Origin: Lycocorax pyrrhopterus obiensis
Taxonomy: Eukaryota > Chordata > Aves > Passeriformes > Paradisaeidae
DNA length: 64,000 nt
Direction of reading: 5' to 3'
NCBI GenBank assembly: GCA_014706295.1
Contig: JACSVZ010000006.1
Span: forward strand, 32,173,848-32,237,847
This document shows, in pieces, positions 1 through 11,600 of the stretch; position 1 is the first letter of the stretch; each line of letters starts with the position of its first letter. Both the position numbers and the translations under genes were made by a program. The notes beneath the pieces are model-generated. The model was not told the origin of the DNA and ran no database searches. It saw only the letters and a list, made by a program, of their open reading frames with translations.

Positions 1-2849
1 GAAAAAAATGAAGGAGCAGCTGATAAACAGTGTTTAGGAACTGGCTGGTTTTCTAAACTCAGGTCCCAAGGAAGATCATTAAAAAACATGTAGGATATTA
101 GAAGTTCAAACTTTGGCTAAAACTCAGTAATCTCTAATTACTGAGTGCTATGAGAACTGTTGCAGCATTTGGAATGCCAGCAGCTATAGACCATCTAAGC
201 TTGAAGAAATTATTGAACCATATTTGGTTATAACATAAATTAAAATAGGTAGCTTTCAAGAGAAAAGAGATTGCAATTTGTTACGGTCTCCTATCCTTCC
301 TGTACACAATGTCATACAGACACACTTTTTCCATCACTGATAGAAAGGCATTAATTATGGGTGCTGACCATCTATGCTAATCTGTACTTTTTGTTTCACA
401 TAATAATTTGTGTAACTTTCCACAACCAAATGAATACTATTTTATTTGCAAGGATCACTATTCTGAAAGGTCACCTTTCTGAACTTAATTATACCGAACA
501 ATCAGAAGGCAAACACCTCTCCCTTACTAAACTTGTGTTCTGCAAGATACAAGCTTATCCTCCAGCACTTTTTCCTTCCAAATTTGAATTATCTTGAAGT
601 AAGTGTGTATTCTCAACAAAAATAATCCACTATTGATAGGGGAAAAAAAGAGAGAAATTTATCTCATTATTTTTGAGAGAAAGTCTTCATGGGTTTGTTT
701 ATCATAGAATCCTTAAATCTTTCTGTAGAAGACACAGAATGACCCCATATCACAACTGAATATTGGCAGTATCAATTTAAGAAAAAAATCATTCATTATA
801 TTCTTATTTTCGTTCAGAAAAATATTGTTAAATTATTTATGTAAAACATAAATAAAAAATAAATTATGTAAAACAGTATTTATGTGAGGGTGGTGATCAA
901 AGTTTTCACCACATTATGAATTAAAAATTAAGACTACAGATAAAGTGATTCAACCTGCAAAGCAAAGGGAGGCCAAGATGACAGCACCACAAGCAAAATT
1001 CAAGAAAATGTATTTGATCAAGTTCTTCTGTAGCCTGTATAAATTACTTTGGTTCTCTCTCCCCATATTGGTATAACTGAGAAGCAGCCATGAAAAAACT
1101 GAGTTGTGGTGATTCCAATGTGGTTAGAATGAGCCCACAGAAAACATAATATGAACAAGTGAATTACAGCATAACTCCTCTGTGGTGATACAGGTCAGCT
1201 TTTGTTCTCTGTCCTCACTTACTCATCTTTCATTATTAGCTTACATTTCAAGTTAAAAAGAGGGCTTATGTTTCAGGCCTTCTTTAACACCCTGCTTAAA
1301 CTTTGCTTTAGTAATACCTTTAAGATATTTGAGAGCAAAACTGTAGAAAGTCTAAGTAGGATTAAAAACATTTGGGGTTTTATGGTATGCCTACATACCA
1401 CATATTCAGACTAGAGTTTGGCAACATTACTTAGTCTTCCAAATGCATTATGTTTGTTTAGTAAGATGAGATATGTAAGAACAGTAAAATTTCTGGTTTT
1501 ACAGATACATTTTCCATCCTCGTTAATGTGAACACACATCAATTATCGTCTGAAGAGGTTAATGTCTGTGTCACTGAGGGACTGGTTGTGCAGAGCAATC
1601 TGGTAAAATGGGCCTTCTTTCATATTTTTGAGTGCTTCAAAGCCCAGCGAGACTAAATCTGCAGCTTAACTACAAGCTAGATTGTAGGGTACTTGGGTTT
1701 CTTGTTAAGAAAGCTGAACTTTATTCTGTGGGTAACCACTCTGTATGTTCCACAAAGATGGTGCAAATATAATTTTGGAGTTGAGGTGGAGTGGACAGTA
1801 GCGTTCAGTAGAAATGAAGAAAGTAAGGAGTCTTGTCATGCTGCACTCAAATACTGTCAAATAAAAAGTAGGGGAGAGAGAGAGAAGTTGTACTTGGAAA
1901 ACACTGGTAACCTTATTACCATTATTTGCAAAGTATAATTGCTCTCAATAAACCAAAATTCATGTAACAAACACACATCATTGACACTACATTAGCAGCT
2001 GGAGAGAAAGGAGGATGCGAAAGACATGAACTTGCTTTGTGTTCTGAAAGGTGATTTCTTCCATCTAGAACAGAGAAAGAAAAGGAGAAGCTTATTCTGC
2101 CACTGTCAAGTTGTGACAAGGAATTCATGGAATGAACTAATCTTGTCTTCCATCTCACTGTGACATGTTTCTTAGGGAGAAAAAAACCCCATACACAACT
2201 CCCTCCCTGCCCCAGCTAAACAAAAAACCCCAAAAGAAAACAAAAACCAACTCCCTACAGTCTACACTTTTCTCAGAATTCCACTGATTTGTCATTGGTT
2301 TATCATGTGATGAAATAAGCACTGACTCAACATGTTACAAATATGTGTCTGAGTCTTTAAAACCAATGTAAAGCAAGCCAACAAATAACCCTGTATAGTC
2401 AGTCTGTACAGTCATATAGACTTAACATGTTTACAGTTGTCAGGGTTTATGGATGGATTTGGTATTCACTCAGACGTAATCACTTCAGCCTAAATTCTCG
2501 TGCCTTTTAGACACAAGATGTAATGTTGAAGCTAGAAAATGATTTCTTGCCAAAATAAATTAAGAGTGCCATCTTACCAAGCACCTATGAGCCTCAGATG
2601 GTCAAAAAGAAATTGTTTTACGACAACTCTAATTCGTTCTACTTATTCCTCCATCTGCACCCCAGTTAATTAATGCTTTACCACAAGCCACGCTTCTCTT
2701 TCCATTTCTCTGAGTGCATACACTGCTGCTGAGAGGAAAAAAATTTTAAAAATAGTGCAATTCCTAAATGAGGGAACTGTGTTAAAAAGCATCTCTCTGA
2801 GCCTTTAGTCTCTGTTGTGAACATTTTGACACAAACCACATTGTGTGGA
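1..2849. other. Gene-free AT-rich unique DNA
   Basis: I see no exon, RNA gene or recognisable transposon here. Open frames are short (at most about 81 codons), have ordinary random composition and match no family I know. The only marked texture is an A/C-rich low-complexity stretch near 2.2 kb. Confidence 0.6.
2184..2262. repeat. A/C-rich low-complexity stretch
   Basis: Runs of A broken by CCC and CAAA blocks (for example ACAAAAAACCCC followed by AAAAGAAAAC). Similar A-rich/C-block patches recur at 24.15, 41.02, 44.33 and 50.05 kb. This is simple low-complexity DNA and not coding. Confidence 0.6.
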
Positions 2850-3110
2850 AAGAAGACACTGGGTTTCTTTGAATGCTGTTCTTGTTTCCTGAAGGAGCCA
2901 TGAAGAACTTGGCACCAAGTTCGTGCAGTGTAGATGTAATGGTTCTCACTTCCACCAAGTTAATTACTTTGGCAGCAATATATCATCTAAGCTCAGTTTC
3001 TGCTACCAGGTAATTACCACCTTATAATTAACTCTCTCTTCAAAATGGTTTAGTCTCTGGCTTTGCATCATTTGTAATTGAATCCACAATACCGAAATAA
3101 GTCATTTTCT
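2850..3110. promoter_or_regulatory. Candidate conserved non-coding element (enhancer-like)
   Basis: Seen: a perfect 14-bp palindrome ACTTGG-CA-CCAAGT at 2907-2920, followed by closely spaced homeodomain-type cores (TTAATTA at 2960-2966, GTAATTAC near 3010, TATAATTAA shortly after, TTTGCAT near 3063). There is no long open frame and no transposon signature. Clusters of TAAT cores with an octamer-like TTTGCAT are common in developmental enhancers of vertebrate gene deserts, but AT-rich DNA produces such cores by chance. The assignment is inference from texture only. Confidence 0.25.
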
Positions 3111-3257
3111 GTAGGCCTTAGAGTCAAAAGGACAAAGAACTTGTGTATCTGAAGTTGAAAATAAAGTTAAGGATACAACTCTGTGAGTTACAACTCATCT
3201 TTCAGCTGGTTTCCAGCCTTTCTGGATCCTGACCAGTGTTGCTACTTACAACTTTTC

Positions 3258-4240
3258 ACAGACTCATAGAATGGTTTGAGTTAGAAGAGACCTTAAAGTT
3301 CATCTAGTTTCAGCCCTACTGCTATGGACAGGGACATCTTCCATTACCACATTGCTCAGAGCTTCAGCCAGCCTGCTCTTGAACACTTCCAGGGATGGGG
3401 CATCCACAACTTCTCTGGAAAACCTGTTCCAGTGCCTCACCTCCCTCGTAGTAAAGATTTCTTTCCTAATATCTGATCTAAACTGACTCTCTTTCAGTTT
3501 GAAGCCATTCCCCCCTATTCTGTCACTGCATGCTCTTTTAAAAAGTCTCTCTCTGTCTTTCTTATAGGCTCCCTTCAGGTACTGGAAGGCTGAAATTAGG
3601 TCTCATCAAAGCCTTCTCTTCTCCAGGCTGAACAATCCCAATTCTCCCAGCCTTTCCTTGTAGGAGATGTGCTTCATCCTTCTAATCATCTTGGTGTCCT
3701 CCTCTGGACTGGGTGCAATCGGTTGATGGCCTTCCTGTGCTGGGGACCCCAGAGCTGGATGCAGCATTCCAGGTGGGGTCTCACCAGAGAAGAGCAGAGA
3801 GGCAGAATCCCCTCCCTTGCCCTGCTGGCCAAGCTGCTTTGGATCCAGCCCAGGACACAATCGGCTTTCTGGGCTGCAAGTGCACATTGCCAACTCATAC
3901 CCAGCTTCTCATCCATCAACATCACCAAGTCCTCCTCAGCAGGTCTGGTCTCAATCTGTTCATCCCCAGCTGATGTTGATACTGGGATCTGCCCTGATCC
4001 ACGTGCAGCACCTTGCATCTGGTCTCATTAAACCTCATGAAATTCCCATGGCCCCAAGTCTTGAGCTTGTCCAGGTCCCTCTGGATGGCATCCCATCCTT
4101 CAGGTGTGTCCACTGCACCACTCAGCTTGGAGTCATCAGCAAACTTGCTGAGGGTGCACTCGATCCCTTCATCTATGTCGTTAATGAAGATATTAAATAG
4201 CACCGGACCCAGTATGAACCCCGAAGGGGCACCACTTCTC
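3258..4240 (-). mobile_element. CR1 LINE, 5'-truncated copy with RT domain remnant
   Basis: Read on the minus strand, this is the 3' third of an avian CR1 non-LTR retrotransposon. The + strand begins with CAGACTCATAGAATGG, the complement of the CR1 3' terminus, then the usual CR1 tail and the end of ORF2. Translated on the minus strand, 4132-4240 gives [22 protein letters not shown] and then KFADD, the catalytic FxDD box of the reverse transcriptase (codons 4132-4143). Further along come EKLGMSWQCALAAQKA, RPHLECCIQLWGPQH and LGLFSLEKRRL, all standard CR1 C-terminal blocks. These lie in three different minus frames (switches near 3.95 and 3.70 kb), so the copy is dead. The 5' truncation near 4240 is typical of target-primed insertion. 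CR1 identity is very secure; the exact ends are good to about 10 bp. Confidence 0.95.
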
Positions 4241-7200
4241 TGTGTCCATGCCATAGCCCGCGTACTTAGTTTTGTCAGGTAATGACTGCATGACTGAAAT
4301 GTTTGCAAGCAGTTGAACTTGCTGAGGATTAAACTATCCATTAAGGACATTGGTGGACTGTTGAGCTCGTTCTTCCTCTTCATCAATGTACTTAAAACAA
4401 GTACATTATTTTGTTACCAATCAAGAGTACAATCTGATGGTGTCTGATCAGCCTGGGCTCTGTCTTGAAGAACAGAAGAAGTGTTTCCACTGTGGCTAAA
4501 GAAGAGTCTCCTCAACCTCATGAGCTGCTGCAAGATCTCTGCATCTCCTATGTCTAGCCAAGTGAAAAGAGCAATCAGGACATGTTAAATGCCAAAGCTT
4601 CTTAGATCTTGAAGCCCTGAATTCCTGCATAGTAGGTAAGAAAGGAAACCCAAATAAATAAACAAAACAAACCCACCCATATTTTAGGGCATTTTAGTGG
4701 CATTAAGTGTCACAAGGACTGATTTTCTTCTGCACAGGGAGAGCTCCATTTTCAGCATGGAATCAGATTTATAAATTTTGACTGAAGTGTGGGGATCCAC
4801 AATAGAGCCAAAACAATTGAGAGAAGAGTCTTAACAAACACCTCTCCACTCAGTATCTTCCAAGGAAAGGTTAACCTTTTTTTATGGCACACAACATGAT
4901 TTTGCAGATCCCTGTCTCAGATTCTGTGCGCTGCCTTGTCATTCTACTCATGAGTATGGACTAAATTAAGCAGCAGAGCATCTACAAGAGAGGTGCTGCA
5001 GTACCAAATTCTGCAGCATTCAGGTTGTATCTAACTTGCTCAGGAAGAGCCTGTTAGAAGGAGTAATACCTTTCAACTGCTCCAAAAAGCTGTTTTTCCT
5101 TGCTGGAGTATAGTAGCAACAGAAAGACCAACCCTTGCTTGGTTTTCAGCCAATACAGAATTACAAAAAATCAGACCAAGCACGCAAAACTGCTACAAAT
5201 TCACTGTTTTCATGTACAGCACGTGGAGCTGGCCTCAGGCAGTCTGGCAAATCTGGCCCTGTCCAACAGTCAGTAAGTCTCTACAGGCTGGCGCGTGGTA
5301 TTGAGTTTGGCTCCTGGGAAGGCTTTTTCTCCGTGGTGAGGTAATAGAGAAAAGGATAAGGAGAAAGGAGTTAGATTCATCTATACACGGAGACTCTGAA
5401 ACTTATGAAGACATTGGAACTAATTGTAGTTTCTACATGAAAATGTGCAGCAATAACACCCCTGACAAGAGCAAAAAGATTGATCACTAGCCTTACCTCT
5501 TGAGAATAATCTGGGGCATGGGATCTTGTCACGTGCTTTTGTTCTATTTCTGCAAACAAGAAACACACATCTGGGATTCTACTGCTCTTGAAACAGAAAC
5601 GGCCCAAAGTACCATGACCCCTATATGCTACGGAGAATCACTTCATGCTAGAAGTCTAACTTAGCAACAGGAAAACTGGGAACAGAAGAATTTAGTAAGA
5701 ATACCATCTTTATCTTCTCTTCATGTCTGATGTCCAGGATATAAACATTTCAATTAATTAATTAACTAATTAACTTTTTTTTCGGTCAGATACCCTACTT
5801 TGGCATGTACTTTGGAAAAACCCCTCATTGAAATGAACAGTAAAATACAACAATATCCCTATCTGCCTGTTCTACTCTATTTCAAACTAGGTGGAAAACA
5901 GCATTCACAATGCCTGAGCAAAGTCTAATACAGATCACATCTAGTAGCCACGATAAGAAAAAAGAGATCTTGATTCATTGAAGCATCAATATTTCCAACT
6001 ATACTGAAAGCTGCAATAGGATTTCAGGCAAAGGACAGCGTTTCCCACGGTTGGATGCTTTGAAAATTTGTCTCTGAATAGTCCTTCCAGCTGCTAGTAG
6101 TAAAGACTGAGTATCTCAGGTTATATAAGCACACTTTCACCTATATTGTCATTTATTCAGTCCTTCTAAATGGAAAAGATTTCTTATCAGTTTGCAGGAG
6201 TTTTCCTATGTAAAAACCATTAGGCAGTAGTCTCAGCAGTTATTAATCACTCAAACTCCAATGTTTCACTGCTGATTTAAATTAGATGAGGATATGCTTC
6301 ATCCTGTTTCTTACTCTATCTATGCATAAATCCCAGTGCACACGTATTATCTATTCCACTGAGCCTATCAAAGTGTCAGAGACTTCAAATGATACAGAAA
6401 AAATATCTTCAAACAGAGAAGGTAACAGTCTGCTGAACTTCTGCAAAGGAGTTTCAGACAGTAGAAGAGTGCATTCGGAGAGAGAAAAAAAGCTGGATGC
6501 CAAGAATACCAACTTTAACTTTGATCTGCTTCATATCAAAGAGCACACATATTTTAATTAGATCTTAGGCTCAAAAAATATTATTGCGCTGCCAGACAGA
6601 ATTAGAAACATTTAGTGTTATCTTGCAGGAACTTGGGGATTTCCACACTGGCAGAAGAGAATTAATTACAGTAAGTAGTGCACCATAGCTAGCTATATTT
6701 TTGAAAAATTTGCAATGTGCTTAGTGTTCATGCCTTTCACTAGATTGAGAGCACTACAGAATGAATTTTTATTTACTGACAAAACAAATCATGGCATGAC
6801 CATTAGCTATGTAGGTTTTCTTATTCTGCAAAATACTCACAACTGCGGAGTAAATATATATTTATATAAGTAGGTTTTGCAATCCTTGAGTTTGGGTAGG
6901 AGAGGAAAAGTATGTATAGAGGTGTGATATCCTTTTTGAGATTAGCTGAAACAGTTAATAAAAAGTAAGATATACTATGAGAGCCAGCTGCCTTCGTCAC
7001 TGTACTGAACCATTGAGTGTCACATACTACTATTAGTCACAAACTTCAGTATACATAAACTTCATAAATCTATTGAATAAGACTGGAAGGAATAGCCTTA
7101 GAAGGTAAACAAATTAATGCAGTCAACATACTAGGCTCGGACTAAGTGAGAAGCCATTTGGGGAAACCTCTAGCCAGCCTTCATACCATATCATACCTCA

Positions 7201-7249
7201 AACAGTGCTCAAATTGTCTTAAAAATAACCTTGATGTTTGACAAGAACA
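4241..7249. other. Gene-free AT-rich unique DNA
   Basis: Apart from the AATT repeat at 5.75 kb I find no gene, RNA or transposon signature. The longest open frames (60-91 codons) show no domain or recognisable motif. Confidence 0.6.
5752..5782. repeat. (AATT)n-like run with poly(T)
   Basis: Imperfect TTAA/AATT repeat at 5752-5774 followed by eight T. Self-complementary and AT-only apart from two C; a minor simple repeat. Confidence 0.8.
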
Positions 7250-7830
7250 TTCTGTTGGAAAGCTGCTCCAAATCCTCCTTTATATAATTTTTCAGTTGTT
7301 CTATTAATCATAGCCAGCCCATACCAATATGCTTCCACTCTGTCATGACTGGGGTTTTTTTCTGGTTAAATACCTCTCTCTTCTCCTTTGCATGTACACA
7401 GTGAGTACTTAGAGAATCTCTTCCAGCTTGATTTTGTTGAACTAAGGAAGTCAAGCTCTCATAGTTTCCATTTGTATGTAACACTCCCTCTGTAACCTGA
7501 TTACCTTAAAATGTCTTGAGGTGAGAACCTGTTCTGTGTTTGTCTTTCTTCAAGTCAGAAGCATAGTTCAGACCTATAACACGACCCACTGTTGCTTCAA
7601 CTTTGCCCATTCTCTCATCTTTCTAGCTTTATTTTCTCTTGAATGAACCTGTTCCATACTTATCATCAGTTTCCCTCGGTAATGAATCAAAAATGTTATT
7701 TCATTTTTAGGAAAATCAATTATTTCTGTTTGATACAAGTTAGCCTCAGTAATCCCATTTTTTTTTCATTGAACCCCATCTTATTTTGTTAGCTTTTGTG
7801 TAGCTCCAACTTTTCATCACACTATAGTCT
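7250..7830 (-). mobile_element. Ancient CR1-like LINE relic (minus strand)
   Basis: The + strand is T/C-rich and follows, in order, the complement of old amniote CR1 consensus sequences as I recall them. Marker phrases are TTGAACTAAGGAAGTCAAGC near 7437, then GAACCTGTTCTGTGTTTGTC near 7526 followed by the equivalent of the 'TTTGAATTCATCTTT...CAGAACTG' segment. Near 7770-7800 comes a match to the segment that encodes the start of the CR1 C-terminal region (CATTGAACCCCATCTTATTT). Divergence is high, with many indels and no open frame. It could alternatively be another old LINE of the CR1/L2/L3 group. Boundaries are approximate. Confidence 0.5.
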
Positions 7831-8098
7831 AAACTGTTAAAAAAGTCTGAAATTAAAGCAATGAGTTTTTAGTTGTTTCTATGGGGTTTTTTTTCCCCTT
7901 AAATATAAGATGTATTCTGAGGTCTCCCATAGCAGTAAATTACCTCTCTCCTAACCTGAAGTTGCCTCTCTCCTTGTTTTTTCTTATCAAAGCTACCAAC
8001 ACAAATATATTACAGGTGCACTTAAAAATTCTGAGTTACTGGTAGATTTATAATTGGTTTTAGCTACTTAACGTCCCTTATAAGTTATGCAGCTGTCA

Positions 8099-8102
8099 GT
8101 CC
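8099..8102. repeat. Left target-site duplication of the solo LTR
   Basis: GTCC directly before the LTR start and repeated exactly at 8677-8680 directly after its terminal CA. If the last CA of the LTR is counted, the shared word is 6 bp (CAGTCC at 8097-8102 and 8675-8680). The length (4 to 6 bp) is in the range made by retroviral integrase. Confidence 0.65.
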
Positions 8103-8676
8103 TATCCTGATTTCAGCTAGGGTAGAATTAGTTTCCTCTCAGTAGCTGTTACAGTGCTGTGTTTTGGAATTGGAATAAGAATGGTGTTTTGGATTCAGAA
8201 TGAGAGGAGTGTTGATAACACTCTGATGTTTTGGTTTTTTCTAAGTCATATTTATCCTAAGTCTCATGCTCTGCCAGTGAAGAGGTACACAAAAGAAACT
8301 GGGAGGAAGCATAGCTAGGACAGGTGACGTGAACTGACCAAAAGGATATTCCACACCATAGAACATCCTGCCCAGTATATAAACTGGGGGGAGTTACCCA
8401 GAAGGGGAGCTGATCTGGGTTCAGGAAGCGGGTCTGGCATCGGTCATTGGGTGGTGAGCAACTGCATGGTGCATCACTTAGTTTTCCTTTTTCATTTTCA
8501 TTAATATTATAATTTACCATTATTACTGTATTTTACTTTATTTTCATTTATTATGTGTCTCAACATACAAATTTTACTTTGATTCTCCTCTCCATTCCAC
8601 CAGGGTGGGGATAGGGAAAGGGGGTGGAGTGAGTGGTGCAGGGTGCTTGATTTCCAACTGGGCTCAAAGCACAACA
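8103..8676 (+). mobile_element. Solo LTR of an avian endogenous retrovirus
   Basis: A 574-bp block matching a widespread avian ERV long terminal repeat that I recognise from its layout. The 5' end has the TCCTGATTTCAGCTAGGGTA motif. GATAACACTCTGATGTTTT follows near 8213. A TATA box with AAACTGGGGGGAGTT lies at 8376-8395. GCATCGGTCATTGGGTGGTG begins near 8437, an AT-rich R/U5-like part follows, and a G-rich 3' end with TCCACCAGGGTGGGG closes in ACAACA at 8676. No internal retroviral genes lie on either side, so this is a solo LTR left by recombination between two LTRs. The terminal TG has mutated to TA. It is probably ERVL- or ERVK-like; I cannot fix the class from memory. It carries no coding sequence. 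Confidence 0.9.
8376..8383 (+). promoter_or_regulatory. TATA box of the solo LTR
   Basis: TATATAAA at the position where this LTR family carries its core promoter, just before the conserved ACTGGGGGGAGTT segment. An intact TATA means the LTR could still start transcription toward the right; no downstream exon is visible. Confidence 0.6.
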
Positions 8677-8680
8677 GTCC
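8677..8680. repeat. Right target-site duplication of the solo LTR
   Basis: GTCC, the right-hand copy of the duplication described at 8099-8102. Its presence supports both LTR boundaries. Confidence 0.65.
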
Positions 8681-11600
8681 AATATACAGATCTGTTTCAA
8701 AATCCACTCTGGAAACTCAGAAGAATTTAGTCCCTGCAAACAGTATGTATCTAGCAGCACTCAGTGTGCCAAATGTGAGAAGGTTACTCAGAACATAGAG
8801 TTATACAGCAACAGGAGTAGCGAAACCTGTTTGGAAAACTCAGGTGATTTCCTAATCACAAGTGAATTCTGGTCAATAATAGCCTTGAATGCCACATTAT
8901 TTCATATTTACAAGATTTTTTTTTTTAGATAATATTTTTGTTATGAAAGATAGGCTAAGTAACTGATAATGCCATCTTTCTTCAATTTCTTAAGGTGGAA
9001 AAACATTATTCAAAAGCTGTTTATGAGACTGCAAGTGGATGGAATACCTCACAAGCCACTCATAATAGCTTAAAATTGTTGTTAGCACAGAGTTGCAAAT
9101 ACATTAAGCAATTCCTAAATTAATTCCTTCAAAGTAGATACTTGTTTCCTTCATTTGTCCCTCAACTTTTGATCCCAGTGAAATAGTATCTGAAAGTAGT
9201 AGCTGGACAACCACAGCAATTTTATGAAGCAGATATTTAAAATATCAATTCTGATTAGGTAAACTGTTGCTATTATCTATAGTTCAGTCATCTATCAGGC
9301 TGCCAGTACTTGTATTCACTCACAGATCATGCCTAAAATTCAAGGCAGAATGTGACTGCTGACTGACAGATATAAATATGAATATCTACACATTACACTG
9401 TGAATTAATACATAGCATTTTAGGTGATTCAGCAAACCATTAGTAGTAACATTAATTTTTAGCATGCTTTCGTTTTCTTCTTGGATCTATATTGGGCATA
9501 CTTCATTTGAAAGAAATTATACGTTTCCTCATTAACAGAATAATTAAGGACCACAAATATGTTTCTGTTTATGGCAGAGATGATGTTTTGATTATGTATC
9601 CCAAAATAGAGTGAAAGCATCTTGCTGGGAGTCTCAGTACTGCTGAAGTAAAAACATGTTTTTAATGGATGTTTAAATAGAAGATACTCAAGCTGCAAAT
9701 CTGAATAACTTTAAAATATACCAGAGCATTACAGAATTGCCTGATTACCTGTTTCCCATATCAAATTGGTAGATTTTATAGAGTCTTAAAGAACCATTAC
9801 TAGATAATACTCGTTCCAGTAGAAGCACAACACCATGGTCCATCCTATGCATGGACTATCTTACTGTATCTTGACTGCTGAAAATACACAAATGTAGACA
9901 AAGAGACAGGTGCATGAGCCTCACATCAACATATGAAGACTTAAGAGTGATACAATTCTAAAATCTCATTCTTCCTTAGGAAGTTTTTTTTGTGGTAGGA
10001 TGCTCCTTAAGACTGGTAATATTATCCATAACTGAGCCAATCTGTCAGCAAACGGATCTATTGTAACATTAAACTTTGGCAAACCAAGTCTGAAGGTTGA
10101 TATTTCAAGCAGACCTATTCACGTGTTTAAAGCCCAATTCATTCTGCAGTGCAGTTTTTCACAATCTGTGTAGCATGCACAAGAGTCAAATATTTATATT
10201 CTTACAGGACACACATTTTCTGCAAGCTTATAGATACACAATGACAAAGTAGCTGACCTATATGATGATGAGCAATACAATTAGTCACTATATACTGTAG
10301 AAGATACAGTTTTCTGAAGATTCAGTCTTTCTTTCAAAGTCTACATTCAGAAGTGTTCTAAATATCCTAAAACTACTGAAGGTATTTTATTCTCATTTTT
10401 CTTTGAACAGTTGGTCCCCCCAAATTAATTAAAATGCTGGCTTTTAGCTTTGGCCTGTTAAAACTTCTTTTATGATTAAAACATAGTGTCAACACATCTG
10501 ACTGTCAGAAGAAAAAACATCTACTTAAAAAAAATCAACTAAAATGGGTATTTACCCATTAAGACTCAGCATAAATGTTAGACAGTGCTGTTCTGAGAGT
10601 GAGCTATGAGTAACTGAAAAAATATTAAAATGTTACAATATTATATTAATTTCTCTTTCTTTTTCTGAAAACTCCTGAGAAATAGTATCAGGTCTCATCA
10701 CGTCAATTGCTAAATGCTGAAATGTAACAGGACAGCTAAAGAAAGCAGTTTCCTCCTTCATAGTTTCTTCCCTCTCTTTAACTTTTACCCTGATTCCAGC
10801 AATCAGTATGACAAAATCTCCTTTTACCAAAATACTCTGAGAGCTTGACAAACAGATCATTCATCAGGACTGGAAGGCTGCAATTAACTTGAGTAGAATG
10901 ACTTACGTATTTTATGTACAAAATTACTTAACAATTGCCAGTATAAAAAAATACCGCCATAAAAAATATCAGTATAAAAAAAAGATTAAAAAATTATAAA
11001 TTATATTCGATTTTTATACATATGAGTCTCATAATGTTGATATTAAAAAGAATTGTTTCAATATTTTACAGTTAAATGAGACTGCTATGAAGTTTTATGC
11101 TACCAGATTGAAAGAAAACTCTGTTTTGGACCAAGAAATATTGGCCTAATTTACACCAGAAAGAAAAAAATAACCACTGTCAGGATAAGAGTTTTTTGTT
11201 GGATGAAAGAAAAGGTTGAAAACTGCAAATTGCAGAATTAATACATAAAGTAATTCCTAGTTTAAGTAGTGAAATCTCCACAATAATGTGCATACACGTT
11301 CTTCTTTTGCCTACAAATGCTACCGGTGTAGAACCAAAGTAGGGCTTTTCGCTCACCATGAGACAACCCAGCACAACTAATCCTCAGAACAATAAATAAT
11401 TGCTGGTATCAGATTTTTAATCCAGACCCACAAGTCCGCAGTAACTCAAATGAGAAATCCAAACTGAAATCCAAGATAGTGTGAGTCACTGTTGATTTAT
11501 TTCAATGAGGAAGAGACATTGAAAAAACAGCCTCAAAGTCAAAATTTGGAGTGTGCTCTTCTCTGGCCTGAAGCCAAAAAACTTCTTCTCACAAATCCTT

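Noticed and set aside
3669..4282. Plus-strand open frames of 86-127 codons across the CR1 copy
   Set aside because: They are antisense to the CR1 reverse-transcriptase sequence; the real coding sense is the minus strand and it is frameshifted.
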